NCBI GenBank assembly: GCA_010027395.1
Contig: RGVD01000139.1
Span: 1 to 6,818 of the forward strand
Source: Bacteroidota bacterium
GTDB lineage: Bacteria > Bacteroidota > Bacteroidia > UKL13-3
DNA length: 6,818 nt
Reading direction: 5' to 3'
The position numbers and the translations under genes are program-made. The notes beneath the pieces are model-generated. The model searched no databases. It was not told where the DNA came from and saw nothing but the letters and a program-made list of their open reading frames with translations. How positions within the stretch are numbered: the stretch's first letter is position 1; the number at the start of each line of letters is the position of its first letter. Shown piece by piece: positions 5,868 through 6,818 of the stretch.

Positions 5868-6818
5868 ATGCTATACATAGAACTCATCGCCATTTTTTTT
5901 GTGTATGTATTTGTATTAATACAGGTTACACTTTGCATAACGCTAGTAAATCATGAAGAAAAACATAAAAAGAAATATTTTACAAATGATAAATTAGACA
6001 ATTTACCATTTGTAAGCATACTCATTCCAGCTAGAAATGAGGCCCATCAAATAACAAGGTGTATCGAAAGTCTTTTTGAGTTGAATTACCCAAAAAACAA
6101 ATTTGAAGTATTGATAGGTGACGACTCTTCAACGGATAATACAGCTGAAATCATTCAAAATTTGATTTATTCAAGCACCAATTTCAAACTCATACCCATT
6201 ACACAAAATTTAGGTAAAGCCAGAGCAAAGGCAAATGTTTTAGCCAACTTAGCCCATAAGGCCAAGGGTGATATATTGGCAGTAACAGATGCCGATATAG
6301 AAGTTAAGCCCGATTGGTTAATGACTTTAGTAAATGAATTTGACAATCCAAATATTGCGATTGTTTCGGGAACTACCATCGTAAAGGGGGAAACTCCTTT
6401 TGAGAGAATGCAAGGTCTTGAATGGCTGTATTCATCGGGATTATTAATAGCCTTTGATAAATTGGGCTTGAAAAGCACTGCAGTAGGAAACAATATGGCA
6501 TATAAAAGAGAGGCTTACTTCAAGGTGGGCGGCTATGAAAATATTGATTTTTCGGTGACTGAGGATTTCAAATTGTTCGATACATTCAGAAAAGCTGGCT
6601 ATCAAACCAAAAATACCATAAAAATTGACAGTTTAAATTTTTCAAATGCACAAACTCAATTCAAGAATTTTTTACATCAGCGTAAGCGTTGGCTCATGGG
6701 TGCAAAGGAGCTACACTTTATTTGGAAATTTATATTCGTGGTGTTTGGCTCATTCTACCCTATGCTTGTTATTTTAGCCTACTTCTCTCTGCAATCTGCC
6801 TTGGTGATGTGGGCAATA
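5868..6818 (+). CDS. Membrane-bound family 2 glycosyltransferase, partial (C-terminus beyond window)
   Basis: The 317 visible codons from ATG 5868 encode a GT-A-fold, processive-type GT2 enzyme. A membrane helix covers about residues 3-27, and the cytoplasmic catalytic domain begins with VSILIPARNEA at 49-59. Nucleotide-sugar and metal binding motifs are IGDDSSTDNT at 83-92 (D85, D86) and VTDADIE at 139-145 (the DxD-like D141-A-D143). TED at 231-233 is the likely catalytic base region. QRKRW at 271-275 is the QxxRW acceptor motif typical of cellulose, chitin, hyaluronan and poly-GlcNAc synthases. From residue 284 a second hydrophobic region begins and runs to the window end. Only 2 bp separate it from the deacetylase gene. 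The pair suggests polymerisation and deacetylation of a GlcNAc-type glycan, comparable in parts to PgaC/PgaB or NodC/NodB. The sugar and product are inferred only. Confidence 0.92.
   Translation, partial: MLYIELIAIFFVYVFVLIQVTLCITLVNHEEKHKKKYFTNDKLDNLPFVSILIPARNEAHQITRCIESLFELNYPKNKFEVLIGDDSSTDNTAEIIQNLIYSSTNFKLIPITQNLGKARAKANVLANLAHKAKGDILAVTDADIEVKPDWLMTLVNEFDNPNIAIVSGTTIVKGETPFERMQGLEWLYSSGLLIAFDKLGLKSTAVGNNMAYKREAYFKVGGYENIDFSVTEDFKLFDTFRKAGYQTKNTIKIDSLNFSNAQTQFKNFLHQRKRWLMGAKELHFIWKFIFVVFGSFYPMLVILAYFSLQSALVMWAI

Noticed and set aside
6167..6493. Antisense open frame inside the glycosyltransferase gene
   Set aside because: It lies opposite well-conserved GT2 motifs, and its translation shows no recognisable domain. 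It is a shadow of the real gene, as are antisense frames at 617-865, 1698-2024, 3129-3359 and 4506-4757.

Overview
The window looks like an ordinary chromosomal stretch of a Bacteroidota (Bacteroidetes) bacterium. The evidence is: AT-rich DNA; A-rich leaders without Shine-Dalgarno sequences; promoter-like boxes of the TAnnTTTG type with an upstream TTTG; a DUF4296 lipoprotein, a family I know only from this phylum; a Bacteroidota-type MBL-fold/rhodanese protein; and two kinds of intergenic repeat that I associate with such genomes. Genus cannot be judged. There are eight protein genes, two of them cut by the window edges. I see no rRNA, tRNA, insertion sequence or CRISPR array.

Left part (1-2205). 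On the minus strand, the PLP-homeostasis protein YggS/PLPBP (460-1116) is followed by the N-terminal part of an MBL-fold sulfur-metabolism hydrolase (1-380, cut by the edge), which has its own likely promoter. Divergent from yggS, with only 16 bp between the start codons, is a + strand pair. It consists of a DUF4296 lipoprotein (1133-1594) and a YciO-type member of the Sua5/YciO/YrdC family (1594-2205), joined by a TAATG stop/start overlap.

Middle part (2206-5191). A short convergent spacer carries six in-register copies of an 8-bp unit. It separates yciO from a minus-strand efflux operon, a TolC-like outer membrane factor (starting with TTG at 5191) followed by an HlyD/MacA-like periplasmic adaptor. 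A GC-rich palindromic repeat element lies between these two genes. No inner-membrane pump (ABC or RND) is encoded beside them.

Right part (5192-6818). A 56-bp divergent control region holds two opposed, overlapping promoter-like -7 boxes and the palindrome TTAACGTTAA. Rightward from it runs a probable operon of a NodB-fold polysaccharide deacetylase and a membrane-bound family 2 glycosyltransferase, which is cut by the window end. Together they suggest synthesis and deacetylation of an amino-sugar glycan.

I see no convincing new multi-gene system. The points most worth a second look are the two repeat elements, the overlapping divergent promoters, the pump-less TolC/HlyD pair, the YciO protein lacking the TsaC-type motifs, and the deacetylase/glycosyltransferase pair with a deacetylase that lacks a signal peptide.
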